Shown: positions 1 to 7,675, numbered from the stretch's first letter. The stretch is 64,000 bases of DNA from Qingshengfaniella alkalisoli (GCF_007855645.1 NZ_CP042261.1:1282501-1346500); one strand, 5' to 3'. Numbers and translations: made by a program. Notes: a model not told the origin generated them from the letters alone.

Positions 1-120
1 GCAAAGGCGCGCTCACTGGGCCGTATCGACGCTGCTGCGGCATCTGTGGTCGCTGTGGCAGAGGGTGTGCGCATGACGGCCAAGCCAACGGCAAAGGCAC
101 CGCGTTTTGCGTGGGCGTAG
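1..120 (+). CDS. C-terminal end of a probable phage large terminase subunit (partial)
   Basis: The reading frame is open from the first base and closes with TAG after 39 residues; the start lies outside the window. The visible tail contains the stretch ARSLGRIDAAAA, which resembles the end of the nuclease domain of HK97-like large terminases, where a conserved Asp region is followed by an Ala-rich helix. That position, directly before the HNH and capsid genes, is where TerL sits in many head-gene modules. The call rests mostly on context because the ATPase and nuclease motifs are not in the window. It overlaps the next gene by 14 bases, as expected for co-translated phage genes. Confidence 0.45.
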   Translation, partial: AKARSLGRIDAAAASVVAVAEGVRMTAKPTAKAPRFAWA

Positions 121-415
121 CTATTCCCGCGCCGGGGCTGCGATATACCGGACCCAACGATGGGCTGCGGTCAGGAAACAGGCCAAAGACCGCGACGACT
201 GGAAATGTGTCACCTGCGGCAACCGGGGCCGTCTAGAGGTGGATCATATCGTTGCCATTCGCGATGGTGGTGCGCCTTATGATCTAAGCAACCTGCAAAC
301 GCTTTGCGTGCGGTGCCATTCCAGAAAGACCCGTCTGGAAATGGGTTTTCCCGATAAATCGCCGGAGCGAAAAGAATGGGATGCCTTACTAAAGAAGAAG
401 CTGCCCGATTTTTAG
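107..415 (+). CDS. HNH endonuclease, phage packaging type
   Basis: This 102-residue protein is a complete small HNH nuclease. It has a CxxC knuckle (WKCVTC, about residues 33-38), the catalytic DH of the HNH motif (EVDHIV), the Asn of NLQTLC and a second CxxCH pair followed by K. HNH proteins beside terminase and capsid genes assist terminase in cutting concatemeric phage DNA in cos-type packaging; applying that role here is inference from position. The start is a TTG inside the end of the preceding frame, since no ATG lies before the conserved YRTQRWAAVR segment. The other possibility is a free-standing homing-type nuclease, but location favours a packaging role. Confidence 0.85.
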   Translation: MRGRSYSRAGAAIYRTQRWAAVRKQAKDRDDWKCVTCGNRGRLEVDHIVAIRDGGAPYDLSNLQTLCVRCHSRKTRLEMGFPDKSPERKEWDALLKKKLPDF

Positions 416-479
416 CAAGGCCATTAATCCAATATGATTGTGTTTGTCAATTGACAGTAACAATCCAAGGATTAACTCA

Positions 480-1712
480 ATGCTGCAAAGCGTTAAACTA
501 CAGAAACGCCAATCGGAAATCCGGCAATCGCTGGCCGAGTTGGCTAATAAAGATGAAATTACCGAAGATGAACAGCGTTCCATTGATAAGCTGGACAAAG
601 AATATCAGGCCACAGAAGCGAAATATCGCGCCGCTCTGATTAGCGAAGACGAAACCCGGAAAGAAGCTGGCGAAGAACTGGAAACCCGTTCGGAAAAAGA
701 ATGGTCCGATATGATGGACCGTTTCGAGGTTCGCCAAGTCGCTATGGCGCTGGATACCGGCGAAAAGCTCACCGGAGCGACCAAAGAAATCATCGAAGAA
801 CTTCGCTCTCATGGCTCTTATCAGGGTCTGCCTCTCCCCCTTGCCGCTCTGGAACAACGCGCTGGAGAAACTGTATCTGGCGACCTGTTCAGTCCCAAGG
901 CGACCCGCAACATCATCGGGCGCATTTTCCCGAATAGCGTTGCGTCTAAACTTGGCGTTCAGAGCGTCAACATCCCTCAAGGCACCGCAGAATGGCCGGT
1001 TGCGACCGCTGGCGCTGTCACTGGCTGGCAGGCCGATGAACTATCGGACGTTGGCGCTGCAACGGCTTATCAAACCACCGAGGCTACCGTATCGCCGGAC
1101 AACACCCTTGGCGCTCAGATGGTCCTGACCCGGAAGAGCCTTAAGCAAACGGGCCAAGGTCTAGAGAATGCGGTGCGTCAGGACATGAGCGCAGCGATTG
1201 CCGTTGCCCTGGACGACGCGATTATCAACGGCTCCGGTGCTGCTGGTCAGCCTCTGGGCATCGTTCCCGGTGCGGCAACCTACGGCATCACGTCTACCGA
1301 CATGGCTGCGGTTGCGCCTGATTGGGCTGCTTTCCGTGCTGAGGTAATTTCCTTCATGGAAGCCAATGCGATCACTGATCCGTCGCAGGTCAAGCTGGCA
1401 TTCCCGCCTGCTATCTGGGGCGAAATGGATGACGCGCTTATTTCTGGCACAGCGGTTTCCGAACTCGACCGCATGACCAAGCATGGCGTGTCCCCGGTTC
1501 TGGCAAACCAACTCACCGCCGGTAGCGCGATCCTGACCACCACCGTTAACGGCGTGGCACCGGCCTTTGTGGGCATGTGGGGCGCGGTTGATATGATCCG
1601 CGATCCATACACGCGAGCCGCTTCGGGGCAATTGGTTCTGACCGGCCTAGTCACTGCTGACGTGACCGTGGCGCGTGGGCTGCAAACCCGCATTCTGACG
1701 AACTTCGCGTAA
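480..1712 (+). CDS. HK97-fold major capsid protein
   Basis: A 410-residue capsid protein of the HK97 family. Residues 1 to about 85 are charged and predicted helical (LQKRQSEIRQSLAELANK and similar), matching the delta/scaffolding domain that is removed during head maturation. The rest follows the family pattern: a small-residue-rich segment near SKLGVQSVNIPQG, the AEWPVATAG/GWQADEL strand region, an E-loop-like VSPDNTLGAQMVLTRKSL, and the helix with DDAIINGSGAAGQPLGI typical of these proteins. I chose the ATG at 480 because AAGGA lies 9 bases before it; an upstream TTG/ATG extension adds nothing conserved. The adjacent protease would cleave the N-terminal domain. Confidence 0.9.
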   Translation: MLQSVKLQKRQSEIRQSLAELANKDEITEDEQRSIDKLDKEYQATEAKYRAALISEDETRKEAGEELETRSEKEWSDMMDRFEVRQVAMALDTGEKLTGATKEIIEELRSHGSYQGLPLPLAALEQRAGETVSGDLFSPKATRNIIGRIFPNSVASKLGVQSVNIPQGTAEWPVATAGAVTGWQADELSDVGAATAYQTTEATVSPDNTLGAQMVLTRKSLKQTGQGLENAVRQDMSAAIAVALDDAIINGSGAAGQPLGIVPGAATYGITSTDMAAVAPDWAAFRAEVISFMEANAITDPSQVKLAFPPAIWGEMDDALISGTAVSELDRMTKHGVSPVLANQLTAGSAILTTTVNGVAPAFVGMWGAVDMIRDPYTRAASGQLVLTGLVTADVTVARGLQTRILTNFA

Positions 1713-1716
1713 TCAG

Positions 1717-2319
1717 ATGGAAGCGCCTATTTATAACGGCGGTCTTGAACTTCGGGCGGCGGGTGATGGTTCCCGCCGCCTGTCGGGGCGGTTCCCTTAT
1801 CGGTCCCGTGCCACGATCCATAGCGGTGGCAATGGACGTCGCCCACGGAAAGAAGAATTTGCGCCGGGTGCATTTCAGTTTTCAATTGATGATCCTGACC
1901 GCGATCAGCATATCCTGATTGGGCACAGTTTTGACAAACCCCTCGCCAGCAAAAAGGCCGGAACGCTTCTGTTTAATGACACCAATGAGGCATTGCTTTT
2001 CGAGGCAATTATTACCGGGGAAATGCAGGAAACAAGCTGGTGGAAAGACTTTGCCGCTTCTTTTTCTGCCGGTCTCATGATTGGTATTAGCCCCGGCTTT
2101 CGTATTCCCCCGCCCGAAGCTGTCGAGGATGCGGAGGAAGTAACCGAAGAAGACCCGGAAGAAGGCAATGCGCTAATTCGCACTATCTTTGCGGCGGTGC
2201 TTTTCGAGATGAGCATTGTTACCCGCCCGGCGTATGACGAAACGTCGCTCGATCTTCGCCAATCTCAGGAATTGATTTTGCCAAAACCCAAACTGCATTC
2301 CAGCATGAGGTGGCGCTAA
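1717..2319 (+). CDS. HK97-family prohead maturation protease
   Basis: A 200-residue protein with the layout of U35/HK97 prohead proteases: an N-terminal strand region with LSGRFPYRSRATI, the EEFAPGAFQFSI segment that follows it in the family, an IGHSFDKPLASKKAGTL block containing the catalytic-type His, and the segment ending in MSIVTRPAYDET that is a hallmark of these enzymes (the catalytic Ser normally lies just before it, in a SAGLMIGISPGF-like segment, visible here). It would remove the delta domain of the neighbouring capsid protein. The gene begins 4 bases after the capsid stop and its own stop overlaps the next start (TAATG). It follows the capsid gene, whereas in lambda/HK97-like phages it precedes it. 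Confidence 0.85.
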   Translation: MEAPIYNGGLELRAAGDGSRRLSGRFPYRSRATIHSGGNGRRPRKEEFAPGAFQFSIDDPDRDQHILIGHSFDKPLASKKAGTLLFNDTNEALLFEAIITGEMQETSWWKDFAASFSAGLMIGISPGFRIPPPEAVEDAEEVTEEDPEEGNALIRTIFAAVLFEMSIVTRPAYDETSLDLRQSQELILPKPKLHSSMRWR

Positions 2320-2849
2320 TGACTAGCCTCTATATTGAAAGCGAAACTACGGTATCGCAGACCTATCCGACCGCCCCTGCTGGATTGTCCACGGAAGCCG
2401 CTGCGATCCCTGCGGCTATTATCTGGGATATGATGGAGGCTTATTGCAATACTAATTGGTCGGAAAGCGTCGTGGACTTCAATGTTGACGCCCCGCCCTG
2501 TGGTATCCAATGGAAGCCGCCCTATGTGCCGTTTGCGATTGACGAGATCAACGGCGAGACAGCTACGGACTTTGATGCGTTCGGACAGGTGGCGCTCACT
2601 GGCATGAATAACGTCCGCTGCACCATTGGCGGCGCTGACGTGACCCCTGCTGTCGAAGGGGCTTATGTGCGCCTTGCTGAATACATCGCAGCTGCGGGCG
2701 GCGCTCCTGCGGGCGTGACGCGGTATTCAATCGACGTGGGCGACATTAGCGAAAGCTGGTCTCGCAAGACGGCGCAAAGCGCACTGGCTGCGTCCGGTGC
2801 TGCATCATACCTGACGCGCTACAGAAAGGCTGGCAAAGGCCATGTTTAA
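2319..2849 (+). CDS. Putative head-tail connector protein
   Basis: A 176-residue protein between protease and portal. The start at 2319 shares bases with the previous stop and has GAGG six bases before it. The sequence is mixed alpha/beta with an Asp/Pro-rich N-terminal half (AAIPAAIIWDMMEAYCNTNW) and a short C-terminal amphipathic helix (KTAQSALAASGAASYL). Size, composition and place fit a gp6-like head-completion or connector protein bridging the portal and the tail, but I do not recognise a diagnostic motif, so the function is largely positional. The final 8 bases overlap the portal start. Confidence 0.45.
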   Translation: MTSLYIESETTVSQTYPTAPAGLSTEAAAIPAAIIWDMMEAYCNTNWSESVVDFNVDAPPCGIQWKPPYVPFAIDEINGETATDFDAFGQVALTGMNNVRCTIGGADVTPAVEGAYVRLAEYIAAAGGAPAGVTRYSIDVGDISESWSRKTAQSALAASGAASYLTRYRKAGKGHV

Positions 2850-3900
2850 TTTCTTCAAACGCAACAAGCCCGAACCAGAAGAAACCCGGTCTATCTCTGC
2901 CGGTGGATTTACCGCGCAAGTGATGGGTGCGCGTGAGGCTTATATCTCTGGGCAATCCGGTCTGGGTGAACTGACAGCAACCGTGCAGAGTGCCGTATCG
3001 CTTTGGGAGAACGCCCTGAGCGCCGCTGACGTGGAAGGCACCGACCTGATAACCCGGCGCGACATGGCGCTTGCTGCAAGGTCGCTTGCCCTGCGTGGTG
3101 AAGCTATCTTTTACATTGGCGACGACGGTCTGTTGCCCGCATCGGATTGGGAATTGTCTACCCGCAACGGTAAGCCCCATGCCTATCGGCTGTCGCTCTA
3201 TGAAACGGGTGGCTCCTACAGCGTCACGGCCCTTGCTGCGGAGGTTATCCATCTTCGTATTGGTGCCGACCCTGTAGCGCCGTTCTATGGCGTCTCTCCG
3301 CTTCGCAGGGCGTCCCTGTCTGCCGACCTGCTGCACACGCTGGAAACGGCGCTTGCTGAGGTCTATGGCAACGCGCCGCTTGGTAGTAGCGTCTTGCCAT
3401 TCCCGGAAAGCCCGGAAACTGATCTGGAAGTGCTGGCCTCCGGGTTCCGTGGGCGTCGTGGTCGCGTCATGCTGCGGGAAAGTGTTCAGGCTGCCGCTGC
3501 TGGTGGTGCTGCTCCTGCGCAGGACTGGTCGCCTAATGACCTGTCGCCGCACATTGACAGGACGATGGTCACGGAGAACCTGAAAGCGGCGAAGGGCGCG
3601 ATCCTGAATGTCTATGGCGTCCTGCCTGCACTGGTTGCTGACAACGCTCAGGGGCCGCTTGTGAGGGAAGCACAACGTCATTTGGTTCAGTGGACCTTGC
3701 AGCCGATTGCCATGTGCATTGCCGAGGAACTGACAGAGAAGCTTGGCACCACGGTTGAGATCGACACGGCTAGGCCGCTCCAAGCCTTCGACGCTGGCGG
3801 GCGTGCGCGTGCTGCGGCGACGATTGTGCAGGCGATGGCGATGGCGAAAGAAGCTGGCGTTGATCCTGACGCGGCCATGAAGCTGGTTGATTGGGACTGA
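2842..3900 (+). CDS. Phage portal protein, HK97 family
   Basis: The 352-residue product starts with MFNFFKRNK, as many HK97-type portals do, followed by a region with SGLGELTATVQSAVSLWENALS. Family features include the ALRGEAIFYI strand, the VIHLRIGADPVAPFYGVSPL segment (portals typically carry a conserved G(V/I)SPL here), and the clip/stem region ending in a helix-rich C-terminus. Portals form the dodecameric DNA channel at one capsid vertex and receive the connector and terminase. At 352 residues it is slightly short for the family (about 380-430). It overlaps both flanking genes, which indicates one transcript. Confidence 0.85.
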   Translation: MFNFFKRNKPEPEETRSISAGGFTAQVMGAREAYISGQSGLGELTATVQSAVSLWENALSAADVEGTDLITRRDMALAARSLALRGEAIFYIGDDGLLPASDWELSTRNGKPHAYRLSLYETGGSYSVTALAAEVIHLRIGADPVAPFYGVSPLRRASLSADLLHTLETALAEVYGNAPLGSSVLPFPESPETDLEVLASGFRGRRGRVMLRESVQAAAAGGAAPAQDWSPNDLSPHIDRTMVTENLKAAKGAILNVYGVLPALVADNAQGPLVREAQRHLVQWTLQPIAMCIAEELTEKLGTTVEIDTARPLQAFDAGGRARAAATIVQAMAMAKEAGVDPDAAMKLVDWD

Positions 3901-4322
3901 TGGCACGGGAGGAAAAGTATATCCTGCCCGTGCTGGACCCGCCCGAGACGTTCTATTGGGGGCCGGAGATTGACCGTGCCACCGCGCGTGATCTGGGGCT
4001 GAAACGCTACTTCACAGGCGAGCCATGCAAGAAGGGACATATCGCTGAAAGGTGGGTGTCCAGCCTGACCTGCGTTGAGTGCGCCCTGCGCCGTCACCGG
4101 ACGCCAGAATACTTGGAATACCTCCAGCCCGTTGCCGAGGCATGGCGCGAGGAAAACCCCGACTTGATCGACCAATACAACGAGCAGCGGCGGAAACGGC
4201 GTAAGGATGACCCCGAGGTGGCCGAGCGCCAACGTGCCGCTTGTCGCGAATGGTATGCCGAGAAATCAAAAGACCCGGAATGGCGTGCCGCTGAACGCGA
4301 GAGGCTGCGGAAGTATGGCTAA
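3900..4322 (+). CDS. Small phage protein with a CxxGH...CxxC zinc-ribbon
   Basis: A 140-residue basic protein. Residues about 40-70 carry RYFTGEPCKKGHIAERWVSS followed by a CVEC pair, a Cys/His arrangement repeatedly seen at the N-terminus of phage nucleases of the HNH/endonuclease VII type and in stand-alone phage proteins. The C-terminal half is a charged, Arg/Glu-rich helix (ERQRAACREWYAEKSKDPEW). No complete nuclease motif is visible, so DNA binding is the most that can be suggested. The start is the ATG that shares a base with the portal stop; its stop overlaps the next gene. Confidence 0.55.
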   Translation: MAREEKYILPVLDPPETFYWGPEIDRATARDLGLKRYFTGEPCKKGHIAERWVSSLTCVECALRRHRTPEYLEYLQPVAEAWREENPDLIDQYNEQRRKRRKDDPEVAERQRAACREWYAEKSKDPEWRAAERERLRKYG

Positions 4323-4785
4323 GATCACCAAGCTGTCTGATCTGACGTGGTCGCAGAAGGTGCTGGAAGGCGGGTATCCAACCGTACCGGGTTTGGGCGT
4401 CCTGCCGCCGGGTGAGGTGTGGCCGGTGGTGGAAGAAAAGCTGGGATATGGCGTTGGCAAGCGTCGTGTCCGGTATATGCTGATAGACCCGCTTGCCCGG
4501 CAGTCTCCGAAGGTGTTTTACCCGCCGGAATGGTGGGACGTGCATAGCGTGCAGGAGGCCGCGCAATCCGTCGATGATCGCGGGGAACTGACGGGGGAAT
4601 GGGTTTATCGGGACGCCAAGCTCCGCAAGGACGGTGGCGCGTTGATCCGGTTAGGGTGGGCAACAGTTATCGAGGCCACGATTAGCGGCGTCGAGGTGGG
4701 TATTCCCGAGGCCGTGCGGTATGCGCTGACGTGGCAGGAGATGCAGCCGAAAAGTGCTAGGGCGAACGCCTTGAACCGTGCTTAA
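4315..4785 (+). CDS. Hypothetical phage-element protein (156 aa)
   Basis: I do not recognise this protein. It begins at an ATG inside the end of the zinc-ribbon gene, preceded by GAGG, and is 156 residues long. There are no membrane segments or signal peptide. The N-terminal half is Pro/Gly/Val-rich (GGYPTVPGLGVLPPGE), followed by GVGKRRVRYMLIDPLARQSP and a Trp-rich block (PEWWDVHSVQEAAQ). Overlap and direction place it in the head-gene transcript, so it may be a head-completion, decoration or regulatory factor, but nothing in the sequence decides this. Confidence 0.5.
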   Translation: MAKITKLSDLTWSQKVLEGGYPTVPGLGVLPPGEVWPVVEEKLGYGVGKRRVRYMLIDPLARQSPKVFYPPEWWDVHSVQEAAQSVDDRGELTGEWVYRDAKLRKDGGALIRLGWATVIEATISGVEVGIPEAVRYALTWQEMQPKSARANALNRA

Positions 4786-4813
4786 GTTGGACCGAACCAA
4801 TGGAGGTGCAAGG

Positions 4814-5182
4814 ATGCGGTTTGCAGAAGGACCCGTAAAATATTTTGACTTCAGGGGCGAGACAGCCTCTGACATTGCCGACAGTGATAATCTTTTGAGC
4901 TACCTTCGAGGTGCCGGGATCGCACAGGACCATGAGCACTTGGCTGGGTTCCGAGTGTCCTATCAAGGGCCGTATCGCGAAGGGGGTTTTGCCGTATTGG
5001 TCTATCTATATACGGATGACCAGCTTGATGCAGACATGAAGACCCTACGGAACGTCAGGGCGGTGGATGTGGAGATGACTGCGAACCGATTCTTTCAATC
5101 GTTCAAACGCTTTGACCTTCTCCAAGTAAGGAATGGCTTGGAAGTCGAAGAGTGCATGATTGACGGACCACATTACGACTAA
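4814..5182 (+). CDS. Hypothetical protein, last gene of the phage element (122 aa)
   Basis: An acidic 122-residue protein of unknown function with no signal peptide, membrane helix or recognised motif. The chosen ATG has a strong GGAGG seven bases upstream; the frame is open further upstream but with no better start. It contains an alternating strand region (GGFAVLVYLYTDDQLDADM) and ends with EECMIDGPHYD. It is the last gene before the tRNA-Asn junction. Genes in this edge position of prophages and satellites are often accessory (morons, superinfection or anti-phage functions); for this protein that is only a positional suggestion. Confidence 0.5.
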   Translation: MRFAEGPVKYFDFRGETASDIADSDNLLSYLRGAGIAQDHEHLAGFRVSYQGPYREGGFAVLVYLYTDDQLDADMKTLRNVRAVDVEMTANRFFQSFKRFDLLQVRNGLEVEECMIDGPHYD

Positions 5183-5187
5183 CCAGC

Positions 5188-5213
5188 GTTCCCCTGTTCC
5201 CCCGGTGTTCCCC
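5188..5213 (+). repeat. Three GTTCCCC direct repeats beside the tRNA-Asn junction
   Basis: GTTCCCC occurs at 5188, 5196 and 5207, between the last phage gene and the tRNA-Asn terminator. Short clustered direct repeats next to an attachment site are typical of arm-type integrase or excisionase binding sites. The role is inferred; the repeats themselves are plain in the sequence. Confidence 0.5.
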
Positions 5214-5251
5214 AAAAGAGAAAGGGCCTAGAGGCGGAAACCTCTAAGCCC
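5212..5251 (-). terminator. Rho-independent terminator downstream of tRNA-Asn
   Basis: Read on the minus strand, the stem GGGCTTAGAGG / CCTCTAGGCCC (one mismatch) with a 6-base loop is followed by TTTCTCTTTT. It begins 10 bases after the CCA of tRNA-Asn and would end its transcript. Confidence 0.75.
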
Positions 5252-5261
5252 TTGAAATCTT

Positions 5262-5336
5262 TGGCTCCGGCGGTAGGGATCGAACCTACGACCAATTGAT
5301 TAACAGTCAACTGCTCTACCGCTGAGCTACGCCGGA
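5262..5336 (-). tRNA. tRNA-Asn (anticodon GTT)
   Basis: The reverse strand folds as a complete cloverleaf: acceptor TCCGGCG pairs with CGCCGGA, D arm GCTC/GAGC, anticodon loop CTGTTAA giving GTT, T arm GTAGG TTCGATC CCTAC, discriminator G and an encoded CCA. Its 3' end faces the phage-like element, the usual orientation when a tRNA 3' end serves as attB and is rebuilt by the incoming element. The left copy of the att core lies outside the window. Confidence 0.95.
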
Positions 5337-5404
5337 ACACGAGGCGGGATATAGCAATGGGTTTCGGGGGCGTCCAGAGGGTTTGCGCAGAAATTTTACA
5401 AACT

Positions 5405-6313
5405 TTACGCATTCTGCCGCAAAGTAAAATTTGCCTGTGGTGACAAATGTGGAGCGGCGACAATCTCGGCATCCTGATGCATCTTGATAAGATGGGCGAA
5501 GACATTGCGCTTCGCGACCGGTAACATCAATGGCGGCAGGTCGTGATAAATCTCTCGCGCGATTTCGGACAGGCTCATGACATCTCGAGACAAGGTCTTA
5601 AGAATTTGCGCGTGGCGTCGCCGCCGGTGTTCGACCAGCCAGTCGATTCGCGCGTTCGGGTTCTTGATCGGCTGGCCATGAGCCGGATAAAGTCGATCAC
5701 TGTTCAAACCGGCCAGGGTTCTGCAGGACTGCAGGAACGCGGCGAGGTCACCGTCAGGCGGTGAAATCAGTGACGTTGCCCATCCCATCACCAGATCACC
5801 GGTAAAGATGCGCCCGCCCCACTGAAACGACAGATGGTTCGACATGTGTCCGGGCGTCCACAATGCGACCAGCGTTTCGCCATCCATTTGAATCGTCTCC
5901 CGATCGCACAGACGGATATTCGGAATGAAGCATTTGTCGACGCCCTCACCACCGCCGAGGTCCAGCCCCGCTTCCAGCATTTCGGTCATCAAGGCACTGC
6001 GGCCTGCATCCCACGGGCCAAAACCATAGGTTGGAGCGCCGACTTCTTCAGCCAGCCGCACTGCCAATGCAGAATGATCCAGATGACTGTGGGTCACCGC
6101 AATATGAGTAACCCTTTGGCCAGGCTGTAGCGCCGACAGGATTGCTTCCAGATGCATGTCCAGATTCGGTCCCGGGTCAATGACCGCGATATCACGTTGT
6201 CCAAGCAGGTAGGTATTGGTCCCCGAGAACGTCATCGGCGATGGATTTGACGCACGCACCACGCGCAGCCCGGGTTCCAGTTCAATTACCTGCTGAGCTT
6301 CGGCCTGCACCAC
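5405..6313 (-). CDS. MBL-fold metallo-hydrolase (LACTB2/GloB-like)
   Basis: A 302-residue metallo-beta-lactamase-fold hydrolase. It shows the metal-binding THSHLDH motif, a downstream GHMSNH His, the FTGDLVMG bridging Asp and a last His in YPAHGQ. The C-terminal roughly 80 residues (IDWLVEHRRRRHAQIL...) form the winged-helix tail seen in LACTB2-type proteins, some of which are endoribonucleases; the substrate here is unknown. I place the start at the GTG at 6313 because AGGGAA lies 7 bases before it. The longer open frame would run through the start of the divergent kinase gene and is not conserved in character. Confidence 0.85.
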   Translation of the reverse strand: MVQAEAQQVIELEPGLRVVRASNPSPMTFSGTNTYLLGQRDIAVIDPGPNLDMHLEAILSALQPGQRVTHIAVTHSHLDHSALAVRLAEEVGAPTYGFGPWDAGRSALMTEMLEAGLDLGGGEGVDKCFIPNIRLCDRETIQMDGETLVALWTPGHMSNHLSFQWGGRIFTGDLVMGWATSLISPPDGDLAAFLQSCRTLAGLNSDRLYPAHGQPIKNPNARIDWLVEHRRRRHAQILKTLSRDVMSLSEIAREIYHDLPPLMLPVAKRNVFAHLIKMHQDAEIVAAPHLSPQANFTLRQNA

Positions 6314-6355
6314 TTGTGACTTCCCTGTTCTGCTTGTGAACTCTAGATGTAGACC

Positions 6356-7675
6356 ATGAACTTCGCCTGGCTCAAACGCTATATGCCCCGTGGCCTGTAC
6401 GGTCGCGCCCTTCTGATACTGGTGTTGCCGGTCGTCACGGTCCAACTTGTCGTGTCGGTCGTGTTTATCCAGCGACATTTCGAAGGTGTCACGCGGCAGA
6501 TGACACTCGGCACCATCGCCGAACTCGAATACCTGATCGATCAGGTCAATCTGGCACCAGATCTGGACACTGCCAAACGGGCTGCAGATTCCCTCAGCCA
6601 AAGGCTCGATCTGAACGCCACCCTTCCCGTCCAGTTACATGATGCGGATCGCCGACATCTTTACGATTTATCCGGCCGAATCGTCATCAAGACACTGCAT
6701 GACCGGATAGACCCCATCCAGGCCATCGACCTGATCGAGAACTACCGCGAGGTGCGCATGGATGCCGTGACGGATCATGGCGCCATGCTGATCGTGTTGC
6801 CTCGACAAAGGGTGTCGGCGTCCAACCCGCACCAGTTGCTGGTACTGATGATCTTCACCAGTTTTCTGATGACGCTGATCGCCTATCTGTTTCTGCGCAA
6901 CCAGTTGCGGCCCATCAAGCGGCTGGCCGATGCGTCCGAGGCTTTCGGCAAGGGCCGGCACGTCAAGTATAAACCGGCCGGTGCGCGCGAAGTGCGATCT
7001 GCCGGGCAGGCGTTTCTGGATATGCGCAACCGGATCGAACGGCAGATCGAACAACGGACACTAATGCTGTCCGGTGTCAGCCACGACTTGCGAACCCCTC
7101 TTACACGCATGAAGCTGGCACTATCGATGCAGGACGAAACCGACGACACCGCCGACATGATGAAAGATGTCGAGGACATGCAACGCCTCGTCGATGAATT
7201 CCTGAGCTTTGCACGGGGCGACGCGCTGGAAGAGGCCATCCCGACCGATGCTGCCGCCTTGGCCGCGGAAGTCGTCGAGATGGCCACACGTGCCGGACAG
7301 GATGTATCCCTTGGTCATGTCGCGGAAGCGGGCGAGGCCATGCTGCGACCGCAGGCACTAACACGTGCTTTAGAAAACCTGATCGGAAATGCGGTGCGCT
7401 ATGGCACCAAGGCACGCGTGTCTGTTGAAACCACTCCGCGCACCATCAAGTTTCTGGTCGAAGACGATGGTCCCGGAATCGACGACGCCCTCGTCGATCA
7501 GGCGGTCAAACCATTTGCGCGGCTCGATCCATCCCGCAACCAGAACAAAAGTTCCGGCGTGGGGTTGGGCTTGTCCATCGCTACCGACATCGCGCGCAGC
7601 CATGGCGGCTCGCTGACCCTGCGGCGCAGTGCGGATCTCGGCGGGTTGTCGGCAGAGCTATTGATTATGCGCTGA
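6356..7675 (+). CDS. EnvZ-like sensor histidine kinase
   Basis: The 439-residue protein is a classic membrane histidine kinase: TM helix at about 16-37, a periplasmic sensor of about 120 residues, a second TM near 160-180 (VLMIFTSFLMTLIAYLFL), a HAMP linker, the H-box SHDLRTPLTRMK with phospho-acceptor His243, and the N, G1 and G2 boxes (NLIGNAVRYG, DDGPGI, GVGLGLSIA). The sensor and HAMP style is EnvZ/OmpR-like. No response-regulator gene is adjacent: on one side is the divergent MBL hydrolase 42 bp away, on the other the convergent lpxB, with which it shares 18 bp. Its partner must lie elsewhere, so the stimulus cannot be inferred. Confidence 0.9.
   Translation: MNFAWLKRYMPRGLYGRALLILVLPVVTVQLVVSVVFIQRHFEGVTRQMTLGTIAELEYLIDQVNLAPDLDTAKRAADSLSQRLDLNATLPVQLHDADRRHLYDLSGRIVIKTLHDRIDPIQAIDLIENYREVRMDAVTDHGAMLIVLPRQRVSASNPHQLLVLMIFTSFLMTLIAYLFLRNQLRPIKRLADASEAFGKGRHVKYKPAGAREVRSAGQAFLDMRNRIERQIEQRTLMLSGVSHDLRTPLTRMKLALSMQDETDDTADMMKDVEDMQRLVDEFLSFARGDALEEAIPTDAAALAAEVVEMATRAGQDVSLGHVAEAGEAMLRPQALTRALENLIGNAVRYGTKARVSVETTPRTIKFLVEDDGPGIDDALVDQAVKPFARLDPSRNQNKSSGVGLGLSIATDIARSHGGSLTLRRSADLGGLSAELLIMR

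Noticed and set aside
2746-3906. A 386-codon minus-strand frame over the portal gene
   Set aside because: It mirrors the portal gene in antisense, is full of Arg, Gln and His and has no recognisable motif.
1-5182. Rhodobacter-type gene transfer agent cluster
   Set aside because: Gene order (capsid, protease, connector, portal), the HNH gene and the end at a tRNA do not match the GTA cluster.
6314-6601. Longer N-terminus of the MBL-fold hydrolase
   Set aside because: It would extend through the start of the divergent kinase, and the added residues lack family similarity; the GTG at 6313 has a good ribosome site.
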